Of a stretch of DNA of 64,000 nt, positions 28,228 through 36,448 are shown piece after piece (position 1 is the first letter of the stretch; each line of letters begins with the position of its first letter). The position numbers were made by a program, and so were the translations under genes. This stretch comes from Pseudomonadota bacterium. GTDB taxonomy: Bacteria > Pseudomonadota > Alphaproteobacteria > Rhizobiales > Xanthobacteraceae. The stretch is taken from positions 57,548-121,547 of the forward strand of contig JAEXYA010000015.1 in assembly GCA_023451825.1 (NCBI GenBank), given 5' to 3'. The notes under the pieces were generated by a model. The model was not told the DNA's origin. It ran no database searches and saw nothing but the letters and a program-made list of their open reading frames with translations.

Positions 28228-29193
28228 ATGACACTCGACCGCCGCACATTGCTGAAACTTTCCGCCATGGGCGCCATCGCCGGCTCGGCTGCGATATCCA
28301 CCGCACAGGCCCAGACCGCGGCGCCGGCACCGGCCGGCAAGCGCAAGGCGCGCTGGGTCTGTCTCGGCACCAAAGGCGGCCCGCGCGTCGGCCTCGGCCG
28401 CTCCAATCCCGCCAATGTGCTGATCGTCGATGACGTGCCTTATGTGGTCGATTGCGGTCCCGGCGTCTCCAAGCGCCTGGTCGAAGCCAAGGTGGCGCTG
28501 CCGGACGTGCGCTACGTGTTCGTCACGCATCTGCATTCCGACCACGTGCTGGAATATGGCAATATGGTCTATGGCGGCTGGTCGGCCGGCCTGAACCATC
28601 CCGTCGAAGCCTTCGCGCCGATCGGCATGGAAGCGCTGACCAAGGCCTATTGGGAAAGCATCAAGTTCGACGTCGATGTCCGCATCGCCGACGAAGGCAA
28701 GCCCGATCCGCGCAAGCTTCTGCTGGCCAAGGACATCAAGGATTCCGGCCTGGTGATCGACACCGGCAAGGTGAAGGTCACGGCCTTCAAGACCCCGCAC
28801 CCGCCGATCACCGAAAACTTCGCTTACAAGTTCGAGACGCCGGATGGCGTGTTCGTCTATGCCTGCGACACCTCGTTCAATCCGGCGCTGGCGAAATTCG
28901 CCGAAGGCGCAGACGTGCTGATCCACGAAACCATCTATGTCCCCGGCGTCGACAAGATGGTTGCGCGCGTCAAGAACGCGGCGACCCTGAAAGAGCATCT
29001 CTTGGCTTCGCACACCACGACCGAGGATGTCGGCAAGATCGCCAATATGGCCAAGGTCAAGAAGCTGGTGATGACCCATTTCGTCCCTGGCGATGACCCG
29101 ACCATCACCGACGAGATGTGGTCGGCCGACGCCAAGAAGCACTATAGCGGCCCGATCGTGGTGGCGAAGGACCTGATGGAAATCGAGCTGTAA
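28228..29193 (+). CDS. Tat-exported metallo-beta-lactamase-fold hydrolase
   Basis: A 321-residue protein with a twin-arginine signal (DRRTLLKLSA, cleavage near AQAQT). The MBL domain carries THLHSDH (metal ligands), a later His in FKTPHPP, Asp in YACDTSFN and His in LMTHF-like VMTHFVPGDD, matching the RNase Z/arylsulfatase-like branch. Export to the periplasm suggests a small-molecule ester, lactone or sulfate substrate rather than tRNA. AAGGA precedes the ATG. No partner gene is obvious. Confidence 0.88.
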   Translation: MTLDRRTLLKLSAMGAIAGSAAISTAQAQTAAPAPAGKRKARWVCLGTKGGPRVGLGRSNPANVLIVDDVPYVVDCGPGVSKRLVEAKVALPDVRYVFVTHLHSDHVLEYGNMVYGGWSAGLNHPVEAFAPIGMEALTKAYWESIKFDVDVRIADEGKPDPRKLLLAKDIKDSGLVIDTGKVKVTAFKTPHPPITENFAYKFETPDGVFVYACDTSFNPALAKFAEGADVLIHETIYVPGVDKMVARVKNAATLKEHLLASHTTTEDVGKIANMAKVKKLVMTHFVPGDDPTITDEMWSADAKKHYSGPIVVAKDLMEIEL

Positions 29194-29217
29194 GCTCATG
29201 CCGGCAATGGCGCTCCG

Positions 29218-29338
29218 CCCCTCATCCTGAGGAGGCGCCCCGTTGGGCGCCGTCTCGAAGGATGGATGCGGCCTCCGAGCCCGGCCATCTCATGGTTCGA
29301 GACGCGCGCGAGATGCGCGCTCCTCACCATGAGGGACG
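29218..29338. repeat. Intergenic palindromic repeat, CCTCA-type family
   Basis: CCCTCATCCTGAGGAGGCGCC at the left pairs imperfectly with GCGCGCTCCTCACCATGAGG at the right, with GTCTCGAAGGATG and CATGGTTCGAGAC as inner arms. Elements of this look are abundant in Bradyrhizobium-type genomes. It lacks the GTAG end, so it is a separate family from the REPs. Confidence 0.75.
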
Positions 29339-29397
29339 GAGCAAATACGCCGCACGATCTGCTATATGCTTCCGGCAAGCCATTGCCGGGAGCGACC

Positions 29398-30405
29398 ATG
29401 AACGCCAGACTCGAACGCAAGCTGCAGGTGCTGGCCCTCATCATGGCGTCAGGCTGCGCTGCCGGTGCGGCCTTCGCCGCCGCGCATGACCTGCCGCTGA
29501 TGCCCGGTGTGGTCACCGGTCTCCTGATCAGTTCGATCCTTGGCAGTTTCGAGCTGCTGATCGCCGACGGCGCCGTCCGCGGCTGGCTGAGCGGGCGGTC
29601 CTTCACCGTCAACCTCCTGATCAAGAGCGCGTTCTACGCCGTCGTCATTCTCGCCGTGCAATGGTTTCCGGTGGTGGACGCGATCCTCGGCCGGACGCGC
29701 GAACTGACCAGCGAGACCTTCTGGTCGAGCCTGGTTTATTCCGTGGCGATTTCCATCGTCGTCAATCTGATGCGCGCCATCACCCTCCTGGTGGGGACAC
29801 GCGCCTTGGTCAATTTCTTCACGGGCCGCTATCACGCGCCGGTGGAAGAGGAGCGCTTCGTCCTGTTCGTGGATCTCGCGGGATCGACGACATTGGCCGA
29901 GCAGCTTGGTGGCACCGGCATCCATCGCTTTCTCGATCGTACGTTTCGTGTGCTGTCGATGCCGGTGGTCGATCACCGCGGCGAGGTGCTGGCCTATGTC
30001 GGCGACGAAATGATCGTCACCTGGCCGAAGCGCGACGGCGCGCGGGACGCGCGGCCGCTGCGCTGCTTCATGGCCATGCGCGCGGAGCTGGTGCGAAAAT
30101 CCGCGCAGTTCGAACGCGAATTCGGTGCCGCGCCGCGCATCCGCGGCAGCCTGCATTTCGGCCCGGTGATCATCGGCGAAATCGGCGACGTCAAGCGCGC
30201 CATCGTTTTCAATGGCGATGTGATGAACACGACGTCGCGGCTGGAAGCGCTGAGCCGGGATATTGCGGGTGGCTTTGTCGCGTCGCGTGCGGCCATTGCG
30301 GAGTTCGAGGCGCCGCTGCCGGTGGCCATGTGCGATCTCGGCCGCTTGCCGATCCGCGGCCGTGCCGATGGCATCGATGCCATGGGGCTGGACGCGGTGC
30401 CGTAG
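29398..30405 (+). CDS. Membrane-anchored class III adenylate cyclase
   Basis: A 335-residue protein. Four N-terminal hydrophobic segments (about 10-140) precede a class III cyclase catalytic domain (about 155-330). Metal-binding aspartates are in FVLFVDLAGSTTLAE and in AYVGDEMIVTW; FNGDVMNTTSRLE supplies the substrate and transition-state region, with Asn and Arg present. It makes cAMP (or cGMP). ATG 29398 has GGGAG upstream; the open frame extends to 29266 but that part lies in a repeat. The TAG stop codon is provided by REP copy 7. Confidence 0.9.
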   Translation: MNARLERKLQVLALIMASGCAAGAAFAAAHDLPLMPGVVTGLLISSILGSFELLIADGAVRGWLSGRSFTVNLLIKSAFYAVVILAVQWFPVVDAILGRTRELTSETFWSSLVYSVAISIVVNLMRAITLLVGTRALVNFFTGRYHAPVEEERFVLFVDLAGSTTLAEQLGGTGIHRFLDRTFRVLSMPVVDHRGEVLAYVGDEMIVTWPKRDGARDARPLRCFMAMRAELVRKSAQFEREFGAAPRIRGSLHFGPVIIGEIGDVKRAIVFNGDVMNTTSRLEALSRDIAGGFVASRAAIAEFEAPLPVAMCDLGRLPIRGRADGIDAMGLDAVP

Positions 30406-30503
30406 GATGGGTTGAGCGCAGGCGCGTGAGCGCCGGAGCGATACCCATCACCACATGCACCGAGCTTGTTGTGATGGGTATCGCTTCGCTCAACCCACCC
30501 TAC
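30402..30503. repeat. REP pair (GATGGG subfamily, GATACCC loop variant), copy 7
   Basis: Starts GTAGGATGGGTTGAGCG, ends ACCCACCCTAC. The left unit has an extra GGCGCG/GCGCC mini-stem that is also present in copy 8. The opening TAG is the cyclase stop codon. Confidence 0.93.
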
Positions 30504-30512
30504 GACCTCACA

Positions 30513-30980
30513 TTACTTCTTCACCGGCGCATAGAACGTCGCGTCGACTTCCGCGATATCGTCCTGATCGAGCTTGCGCACCTCGAGCACCGTGCGCGGC
30601 GGATACGGACCCTTGCCCCACAGCTCTTCCTGCACCTTGTTGACCAGCGCACGATACTTCACCACATCCGACACGAAGATCGTCAATCGCACGGCATCCT
30701 GCAGCGTCGCGCCTTCGGCCTCGGCGACTTGCTTCATATTGACGAACATCTGCTTGATGCGCGCCTCGTCGCCTTCGACCAGCTTGTTGGTGGCGGGATC
30801 GACGCCGCGCATGCCGCCGACAAAGATGAAATCGCCCGCACGCGCGCCGACGCTCCAGGTGCCGCCGGGCACGATGCCGCCTTTGACCGGGGGGATGATC
30901 TTGACGCCCTCGGCCTGTGCCGCCGTCACTGAGACGAGCAGGGCGGATGTGAGAAAGGCGATACGCAGGGGAGACAACAT
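30513..30980 (-). CDS. Exported RidA-family imine/enamine deaminase
   Basis: A 155-residue RidA/YjgF-fold protein with a signal peptide (1-23, cleavage near AQAEG), which is unusual because classic RidA is cytosolic. Family features: FIFVGGMRGVDP, DAVRLTIFVSD, and the substrate-binding Arg in YPPRTVLEV; the usual glutamate near the end is replaced by Asp in EVDATFY. RidA hydrolyses reactive imines or enamines to ketones and ammonia. It lies 32 bp after lodB and is probably the last gene of the lodA-lodB-ridA operon, where imine release by an amino-acid oxidase would give it a purpose. Confidence 0.88.
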   Translation of the reverse strand: MLSPLRIAFLTSALLVSVTAAQAEGVKIIPPVKGGIVPGGTWSVGARAGDFIFVGGMRGVDPATNKLVEGDEARIKQMFVNMKQVAEAEGATLQDAVRLTIFVSDVVKYRALVNKVQEELWGKGPYPPRTVLEVRKLDQDDIAEVDATFYAPVKK

Positions 30981-31012
30981 GGCAACCTCGTTGCTGGAAT
31001 GATGCGCGACAC

Positions 31013-32092
31013 TCAGTCGGGCTGGGTGAAAACCGGTGACGCATGGCGTCGCTGCCAGAACGCCGCATCGCTGAAGCGGCGCTCGGCGCCATACATCGCG
31101 TGCTGTGTGGCAAGAAACTGCTCGATGCCTTCGAGAAAACGCTGCTCATAGCGAACCGCAACGCTGTCATCGCCGGCGAACCATGCGATGACGCTGTCCG
31201 CCGCCTGCAGGCCGCTCCACAGCGCCGTCGCCAATCCGTTCGATCCGAGCGGATCCTGCGCGGTCGCGGCATCGCCGGCGCGGATGATGCGCGGCTCGAC
31301 CAGCGTCACCTGCGCCGCGGTGCTGGCTGCGGCGAAGGTGAGTTCGACGGCGGCGGGATCGAGGTCGAGACTGTCGAGGCGGGCAGCGATCGCTTTCGTC
31401 TGCGAGACCATCTTCGCCCACGGCGCATTGTCTTTGCGCAAGCCGGCCGGCAGCAGATCCGAGTCGGTGAAGAAACACAGCAGGCTGCGGCCACCGGGGA
31501 TGATGGTCATGTACCACCAGCCGTCGGCGACGGCCTCCACCAGCGTGGCTGCGAGCACGTCGCTGTCATCGTCGAGGGGGAAGGTGCAGTAGGTCGCGAC
31601 CAGTCTGTCGGTCCGTCGCAGCGGCGCGTGCGATCCCGCCGTCACGGCCGCGCGGCCGGTGCAGTCGATCACATATGTCGCGTCGATCGATGTGCCGTCG
31701 GCGAGGTCGATCGTCACGTGAGTGTCCGTGTGAGACACCCGCCGCGCGTCACCGTTCAACCGTTCGATGCCAACAAGCTCCGCCGCCATTCGCGCTTCCA
31801 GCTTCGCGCGATCGATATGCCAGCCGGATTGCTCCTGTTGATCGTCGCGCCGCAGCGTCGCGCTGCCCCAGAGCGCGTAGCGGCCCTCGCAAGGCAGCGC
31901 CGTCTCGGCATCGAGCAGATCCATCCAGCCCAGCTCATCCAGCACCGGCTCCGCACGAAACGACAGCGTCTCGCCGCGGCTCGCGACGTCATCCCCGCGC
32001 GCCACCAACAGCGGCGTCATGCCACGCCGCAGCAGCCGGCGCGCGCAGGCCATGCCGGCCATGCCCGCGCCCAGGATCACGACGTCGCGCAT
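31013..32092 (-). CDS. LodB-like FAD-dependent maturase of the CTQ oxidase
   Basis: A 359-residue flavoprotein of the halogenase/monooxygenase fold. N-terminal FAD motif DVVILGAGMAGMACARRL, middle motif GWHIDRAKLEA, and AGDAATAQDPLGSNGLATAL near the C-terminus that contacts the flavin. In the characterised lod/gox systems LodB or GoxB is required to modify LodA so that its Cys-Trp quinone forms. It starts 6 bp after the lodA stop, so the two are co-translated. It has no signal peptide, so it should act in the cytoplasm before Tat export of LodA. Confidence 0.85.
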   Translation of the reverse strand: MRDVVILGAGMAGMACARRLLRRGMTPLLVARGDDVASRGETLSFRAEPVLDELGWMDLLDAETALPCEGRYALWGSATLRRDDQQEQSGWHIDRAKLEARMAAELVGIERLNGDARRVSHTDTHVTIDLADGTSIDATYVIDCTGRAAVTAGSHAPLRRTDRLVATYCTFPLDDDSDVLAATLVEAVADGWWYMTIIPGGRSLLCFFTDSDLLPAGLRKDNAPWAKMVSQTKAIAARLDSLDLDPAAVELTFAAASTAAQVTLVEPRIIRAGDAATAQDPLGSNGLATALWSGLQAADSVIAWFAGDDSVAVRYEQRFLEGIEQFLATQHAMYGAERRFSDAAFWQRRHASPVFTQPD

Positions 32093-32098
32093 CCCGGA

Positions 32099-34063
32099 TT
32101 ACGTCGGCTTCTTGTTGTTGCCGAGCGTCATGTGGCCGCGCTGCACTTCCACATAGATGTCCTTCGGCACGCCCGGCAGATCTTTTGGCGCGGGACGACG
32201 CACCACCACGCCCATCTGCGTCCACAGATCGATCATGCGGCGCAGGCCGTCGGTATAGCCGGCCTCCACATGCAGGCCGGTGCCGGCGGCGCCGCGCGAC
32301 CAGGCCACGCGCGCGTGATAGAAACGCATGCGCTCCTCGGCCGTGAGATCCGCGCGCATCATCTGCGTGTAGAACCCCTCCGGCAGCACATCGACCGGCA
32401 GCAGCGCAGGCCACCACACCGGCGTCGGGAAACCTTCGGCCGTCAGCACCGACTGGCAGCTAAATGCATCACCCTGCCATGGCACGCCCATCCAGCGGGT
32501 GAGGTCGCCCGGCGCCTGCGGGCCCACCGGGGCGCCGTCATCGCGCTTGGTCGGATGGCCCGAGAACACGTTTTGCGGATTGAGCTGGAAGCCGACATCC
32601 TGCACCAGGTTCTTGCGCGTGGACAGCGCGATGCGGAACGGCAGCGGCGTGTCCTTCAGCGGGCGATACAACGCGGCATGGCGCACCGGCCAGGTGATCT
32701 CCACGCCGGGATGGAAGGCGCCGCCCGAGCAGGCATCGAGTGCGGCGCGCGTCATCGCCTCCGGACGCTGCGACAGCGGCAGGTCGTCGAGCTTGGTGAT
32801 GGCGTCGGCGGCCTTGTCATCGAAGTCGCTCGCGAACTCGCCCTTGGCCCAGCGCGCGAGCAGGGCATATTGGGTCTTGGTGAGCGTCAGCCAGCCCACC
32901 GGGCTGCCGGGGAAGTTGACGCCGTCGCCGAGCATCGGCGGCAATGCATTGGCGCGCTGGTCTTCGCCGCCGGGCTTGCGGAAAGCGGCCAGCACTTTCT
33001 CGCGCATCGGGCGCGCCTTCTCGCCGGGGTCGGCGAGGATATTGATGGTGTTGATGTCGCTGAGATCGTCGAGATCGCTCCACGCCTTGCTGAGATAGGA
33101 CGACTGCGCGACCCATTGCATCATGCCGGCGCGGCGCAGCACCGGCAGCACGTCCTGGCGGAACGAGACCGGGCCGGTCGGCAGCTTGATGTGGCCGGAG
33201 GTGATCATGGCCTCGCGCGCGGCGTCATAGAGGCTGACGATCGGCTCGATCTGCGGCGCGAATTTGGGGCCGCAGCACACCACCCAGGCGGACTCGCAAT
33301 CGACATCCTTGCCGTCGATGCGCACGGTGGCCTTGACCCAGCCGTCGGCCCAGTCGTCATGCCAGCCGTCATTATTGGTGAAGTCGCGCACCGGGTTCTG
33401 CGGCACGGCGGTGTTGGACACGCCGTCGCCGGGAAACACCAGCAGGCGGCCATTGTCGTCGGTGCGCAGATGGCCGAGCGTCACCGGAATCGATTTCCAG
33501 AACTGGCCGGCCATGCGAAAGGCGGTGTCGCGGCCGTCATTGTTTTTCGAGGCGCCGTCGATGCTGACGGGGCCGGCATTGATCACCAGCATCTCTTCGC
33601 GCTGGGCATGCGGGATATCGGCATTGCGCAGCGGCTTGGGGATGCCCGGCGCGTCATTGCCGCCATCCATCGCATTGGAATAGCCGTACCATGCGGCCTT
33701 GGTGTTCGCCGTATGCACGGTCCAGCGCAGGCCGTCGGCGGTGCCGAGCTCGCGCACCACGCGGCCCTGGTCGTCATAGCCGTAGACGCGAAACCGCTGC
33801 ACCTGCTTCTTGATGCGGTTCGGGCTCTGCTTGAAGCCGCCCTTGGGCTCGGTCATCAGGCCCGGCACTTCCGGTGCGAGAAACCAGCCATCGCCATTGC
33901 CGACCCGCGAAAAGCCGATGGCGGGAAACACCGCCGCGCGCACGATCTTCGCCCCCGCCGGTGCCGCGTCCTGCGCCTGCGCAGGCATCACGGCCGCCTT
34001 GAACAGCGACGGCGCGGCAAATCCGAATGCCGTGGCGGAGAGCAGGAAATCGCGACGCTTCAT
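32099..34063 (-). CDS. LodA-like cysteine tryptophylquinone amino-acid oxidase, Tat-exported
   Basis: A 654-residue LodA/GoxA-family protein. These oxidise the amine of an amino acid (lysine epsilon-amine in LodA, glycine in GoxA), giving aldehyde or imine, ammonia and hydrogen peroxide. The family N-terminus AAVFPAIGFSRVGN is present after a twin-arginine signal (MKRRDFLLSA, cleavage near PAQAQD). The predicted quinone precursors are Cys445 in DACSGGAFHPGVE and Trp529 in GVPWQGDAFSC; spacing is longer than in LodA because of an insert near residue 500. ATG 34063 is preceded by GGGAG; the open frame to 34210 is spurious. Substrate is not predictable. Confidence 0.85.
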   Translation of the reverse strand: MKRRDFLLSATAFGFAAPSLFKAAVMPAQAQDAAPAGAKIVRAAVFPAIGFSRVGNGDGWFLAPEVPGLMTEPKGGFKQSPNRIKKQVQRFRVYGYDDQGRVVRELGTADGLRWTVHTANTKAAWYGYSNAMDGGNDAPGIPKPLRNADIPHAQREEMLVINAGPVSIDGASKNNDGRDTAFRMAGQFWKSIPVTLGHLRTDDNGRLLVFPGDGVSNTAVPQNPVRDFTNNDGWHDDWADGWVKATVRIDGKDVDCESAWVVCCGPKFAPQIEPIVSLYDAAREAMITSGHIKLPTGPVSFRQDVLPVLRRAGMMQWVAQSSYLSKAWSDLDDLSDINTINILADPGEKARPMREKVLAAFRKPGGEDQRANALPPMLGDGVNFPGSPVGWLTLTKTQYALLARWAKGEFASDFDDKAADAITKLDDLPLSQRPEAMTRAALDACSGGAFHPGVEITWPVRHAALYRPLKDTPLPFRIALSTRKNLVQDVGFQLNPQNVFSGHPTKRDDGAPVGPQAPGDLTRWMGVPWQGDAFSCQSVLTAEGFPTPVWWPALLPVDVLPEGFYTQMMRADLTAEERMRFYHARVAWSRGAAGTGLHVEAGYTDGLRRMIDLWTQMGVVVRRPAPKDLPGVPKDIYVEVQRGHMTLGNNKKPT

Positions 34064-34161
34064 GGGGCAGCTCCCGTTGATATTTGTCGGGATCGCAGTA
34101 GCAACGGAAGTGATAAGCAAACATGAACGATCGCGTCGTCGAATTGTCACGGGGTACGCTT

Positions 34162-34263
34162 GTAGGATGGGTTGAGCGCAGGCGCGCAGCGCCGGAGCGA
34201 TACCCATCACAGCAGGCTCCGGCGTCTGTGGTGATGGGTATCGCTTCGCTCAACCCATCCTAC
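34162..34263. repeat. REP pair (GATGGG subfamily, GATACCC loop variant), copy 8, left flank of the RAYT
   Basis: GTAGGATGGGTTGAGCG ... CGCTCAACCCATCCTAC. Its inner sequence CACAGCAGGCTCCGG and right unit match copy 9 almost exactly; the left unit has the extra mini-stem of copy 7. It ends 49 bp before the transposase start. Confidence 0.95.
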
Positions 34264-34312
34264 GACTGCCAATCTGTGCTATACGGTTCACAGCACCTTT
34301 TGGACGGTGGCC

Positions 34313-34849
34313 ATGACCAGCTATCTCCGCAACTTCGTCGCCGGTGGCTGTTATTTCTTTACGGTCAATCTGGCCGACCGCCGGCTGCGGCTGCTGACCG
34401 ATCATGTGGATCATTTGCGCGTCGCATTTCGCGACGCCGCCCGCAATTATCCCTTCAGAACTGAGGCGATCGTTATATTGCCGGAGCATCTCCATACGGT
34501 TTGGAGCCTGCCTGACAACGATGCCGATTTTGCTACCCGGTGGCGCTTGATCAAGGCGCACTTTTCCCGACATGTCCGCGAAGGAGAAGCTGTCTCACGA
34601 AGTCGCATCATCAGAGGCGAGCGCGGCATCTGGCAACGCCGCTATTGGGAGCACACCATCCGCGATGAACGCGATTATGAGCGGCACGTCGATTACATTC
34701 ATTTCAATCCGGTGAAGCACGGTCATGTCACGCGCGTGAGCGATTGGCCGTACTCGTCATTCCATCGTTTTGTGAAGGACGGGATTTATCCGGCGGATTG
34801 GGCCGGTGATGTTTCGGAGACAGCCAACAGCTATGGCGAGCGGCCGTAG
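34313..34849 (+). CDS. REP-associated tyrosine transposase (RAYT)
   Basis: A 178-residue Y1 transposase of the HUH superfamily, the group that nicks and moves REP hairpins as single strands. FVAGGCYFFTVNL opens the fold; the HUH pair is His59-Leu-His61 in LPEHLHTVW; GIWQRRYWEH and IRDERDYERHVDYIHFNPV follow, with Tyr128 as likely nucleophile and Tyr122 as alternative. WRLIKAHFSR and DWPYSSFHR are also family-typical. The frame is intact. ATG 34313 has GGACGGTGG upstream (a GTG lies two codons earlier). The gene is framed by REP copies 8 and 9, and its TAG stop is part of copy 9. Confidence 0.93.
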   Translation: MTSYLRNFVAGGCYFFTVNLADRRLRLLTDHVDHLRVAFRDAARNYPFRTEAIVILPEHLHTVWSLPDNDADFATRWRLIKAHFSRHVREGEAVSRSRIIRGERGIWQRRYWEHTIRDERDYERHVDYIHFNPVKHGHVTRVSDWPYSSFHRFVKDGIYPADWAGDVSETANSYGERP

Positions 34850-34931
34850 GATGGGTTGAGCGGAGCGATACCCATCACAGCAGGCTCCGGTGTTTGTGAT
34901 GATGGGTATCGCTGCGCTCAACCCATCCTAC
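34846..34931. repeat. REP pair (GATGGG subfamily, GATACCC loop variant), copy 9, right flank of the RAYT
   Basis: GTAGGATGGGTTGAGCG opens and provides the RAYT stop codon; ends CCCATCCTAC. Near-identical to copy 8 except that it lacks the left-unit mini-stem and has a few transitions in the spacer. Confidence 0.95.
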
Positions 34932-34935
34932 GATC

Positions 34936-36339
34936 TCACTTCATCTTCGCGGCGATGATATCATCCGCCTTCACCCAGCCTGGCGTGCCCACCGCGAATC
35001 TTGCTTTCGCACGTGAGGCCAGATCGCGCGCGGTCTTGTTGTCACCGCGCAAAAATGCCGCCTGTGCCGACGCCAGGTCCGCTTCCGCGAGTTCACCCTT
35101 GCGGCCATAGGCCATCGCGAGTTGCTGATAGCCGGCCGGCGCTTCGCCCTCACGCGCGATGGCGCCCTTGAGGATGCGGATGGCTTCGTCCGTATAGGCA
35201 TTGTTGCCCGATGCGATCAGCGCCTGGCCGAGCATCATCTCGATCAGCGGCGCATTGCGGGCGAGCTGCACGGCGCGGCGCAGCGGTGCAATCGCTTCAT
35301 TCGGCTTGCCGCCTTCGAGCAAGGCCTGGCCGCGCAGTTCGTAGAAATACGGATTGTTCGGCTGTGCCTTGATGAGCTGGTCGATCAGCCCGATGGCCAC
35401 CGAGAGATCGCCGTGGCGATAGGTCGAGATGGCGCGCGCATATTGTGCCGGCAGGGATGTATCCGATGGCGGATAGCGCCGGATCACCGTGTCGCGCTGC
35501 TCCATGAAGCCCGACGTCTTGGCGCGCATCAGATCGTGGCGCAGCTGCAGCGCCGGGTCGTCCTTCTTGTCCCAATAGGGGCTCGATTTGGCGAGACCCT
35601 CCAGAGCCGCGACGCGTTCGCGCGGCATCGGATGCGACATCATATAGGGATCGCTGCCGCGCGCCGCGAACAGGCTGTCGGCGCCGAACCGCTGGAACGT
35701 CTCATACATGCCCTTCGACGACTGTCCGGTCTTGTTGAGAAAACCGACGCCGGCGCGGTCGGCGTTTTCCTCATGCTGGCGCTGATAGGCGAGCATCGTG
35801 TTCATCAACATCGCTTGCGGTGCGGCGACGGCCGCAGCGCCGACATTGCCGAGGCCGGTATTGGAATTGCCGCCGCGCGCGCCGGCCGCCATGGCGCCGA
35901 CGCCGAGCAGCATGGCGATGATCATCGAGGTCTGCGCTTCGGCGAGGCGCTGGCGCAGTTTCGACAGATGGCCGCCGGCGAGATGGCCGGTCTCGTGCGC
36001 GAGCACGCCGATCAGCTGGTTCGGCGTCGCCGATTGCATCAGCGCGCCATGATTGACGAAGATGCGGCGGCCGTCGGCGACGAAGGCGTTAAAGGTCGGG
36101 TTGTTGATGATGACGATCTGGATGTTCTGCTTTTCCATACCCGCCGCGCGCAGGATCGGGCGCGTGTAGTCGCGCAGCAGCTGCTCGATCTCCGCATCGC
36201 GGAGCAGGCGGATATCGCCTTGCTGGGCGCGGGCGGCCATCGGCGTCAGCGTGAGGGCGGCGGCGGTGAGGAGGGCGGTCAGCCGGGAGAACAGCCGGTA
36301 TGCTGCCTGTCTGGGCTGGAGATGCTGGTCTTTCATCAT
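34936..36339 (-). CDS. Periplasmic M48 metalloprotease with TPR repeats (BepA/YfgC-like)
   Basis: A 467-residue outer-membrane quality-control protease. Signal peptide to about residue 38 (MAARAQQ). The zinc site is HETGH in IGVLAHETGHLAGGH with a third ligand in EENADRAGVGF. The C-terminal half (about 285-460) contains TPR helices. BepA degrades or assists stalled beta-barrel proteins such as LptD. A Gly/Ala-rich helix after the zinc motif covers the active site as in family structures. Start could be 36339 or 36336 (two adjacent ATGs). It lies next to REP copy 9 and divergent from the aminotransferase. Confidence 0.92.
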   Translation of the reverse strand: MMKDQHLQPRQAAYRLFSRLTALLTAAALTLTPMAARAQQGDIRLLRDAEIEQLLRDYTRPILRAAGMEKQNIQIVIINNPTFNAFVADGRRIFVNHGALMQSATPNQLIGVLAHETGHLAGGHLSKLRQRLAEAQTSMIIAMLLGVGAMAAGARGGNSNTGLGNVGAAAVAAPQAMLMNTMLAYQRQHEENADRAGVGFLNKTGQSSKGMYETFQRFGADSLFAARGSDPYMMSHPMPRERVAALEGLAKSSPYWDKKDDPALQLRHDLMRAKTSGFMEQRDTVIRRYPPSDTSLPAQYARAISTYRHGDLSVAIGLIDQLIKAQPNNPYFYELRGQALLEGGKPNEAIAPLRRAVQLARNAPLIEMMLGQALIASGNNAYTDEAIRILKGAIAREGEAPAGYQQLAMAYGRKGELAEADLASAQAAFLRGDNKTARDLASRAKARFAVGTPGWVKADDIIAAKMK

Positions 36340-36448
36340 TGGCCGAGGTTCGAATTCGCGATAGACCGGTTGAGTTCACTATTGCGGCGGGAGCGCGGCG
36401 CGCCCGTCTGCAGCAACATCGTGGTCGCCGCGCAGATAGCAGATTTTG

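Noticed and set aside
31043..34126. A 1027-codon open frame on the plus strand, antisense to lodA-lodB
   Set aside because: It mirrors the codon structure of the genes beneath it, a common effect at high GC, and its translation is Arg/His/Ala-rich with no recognisable motif.
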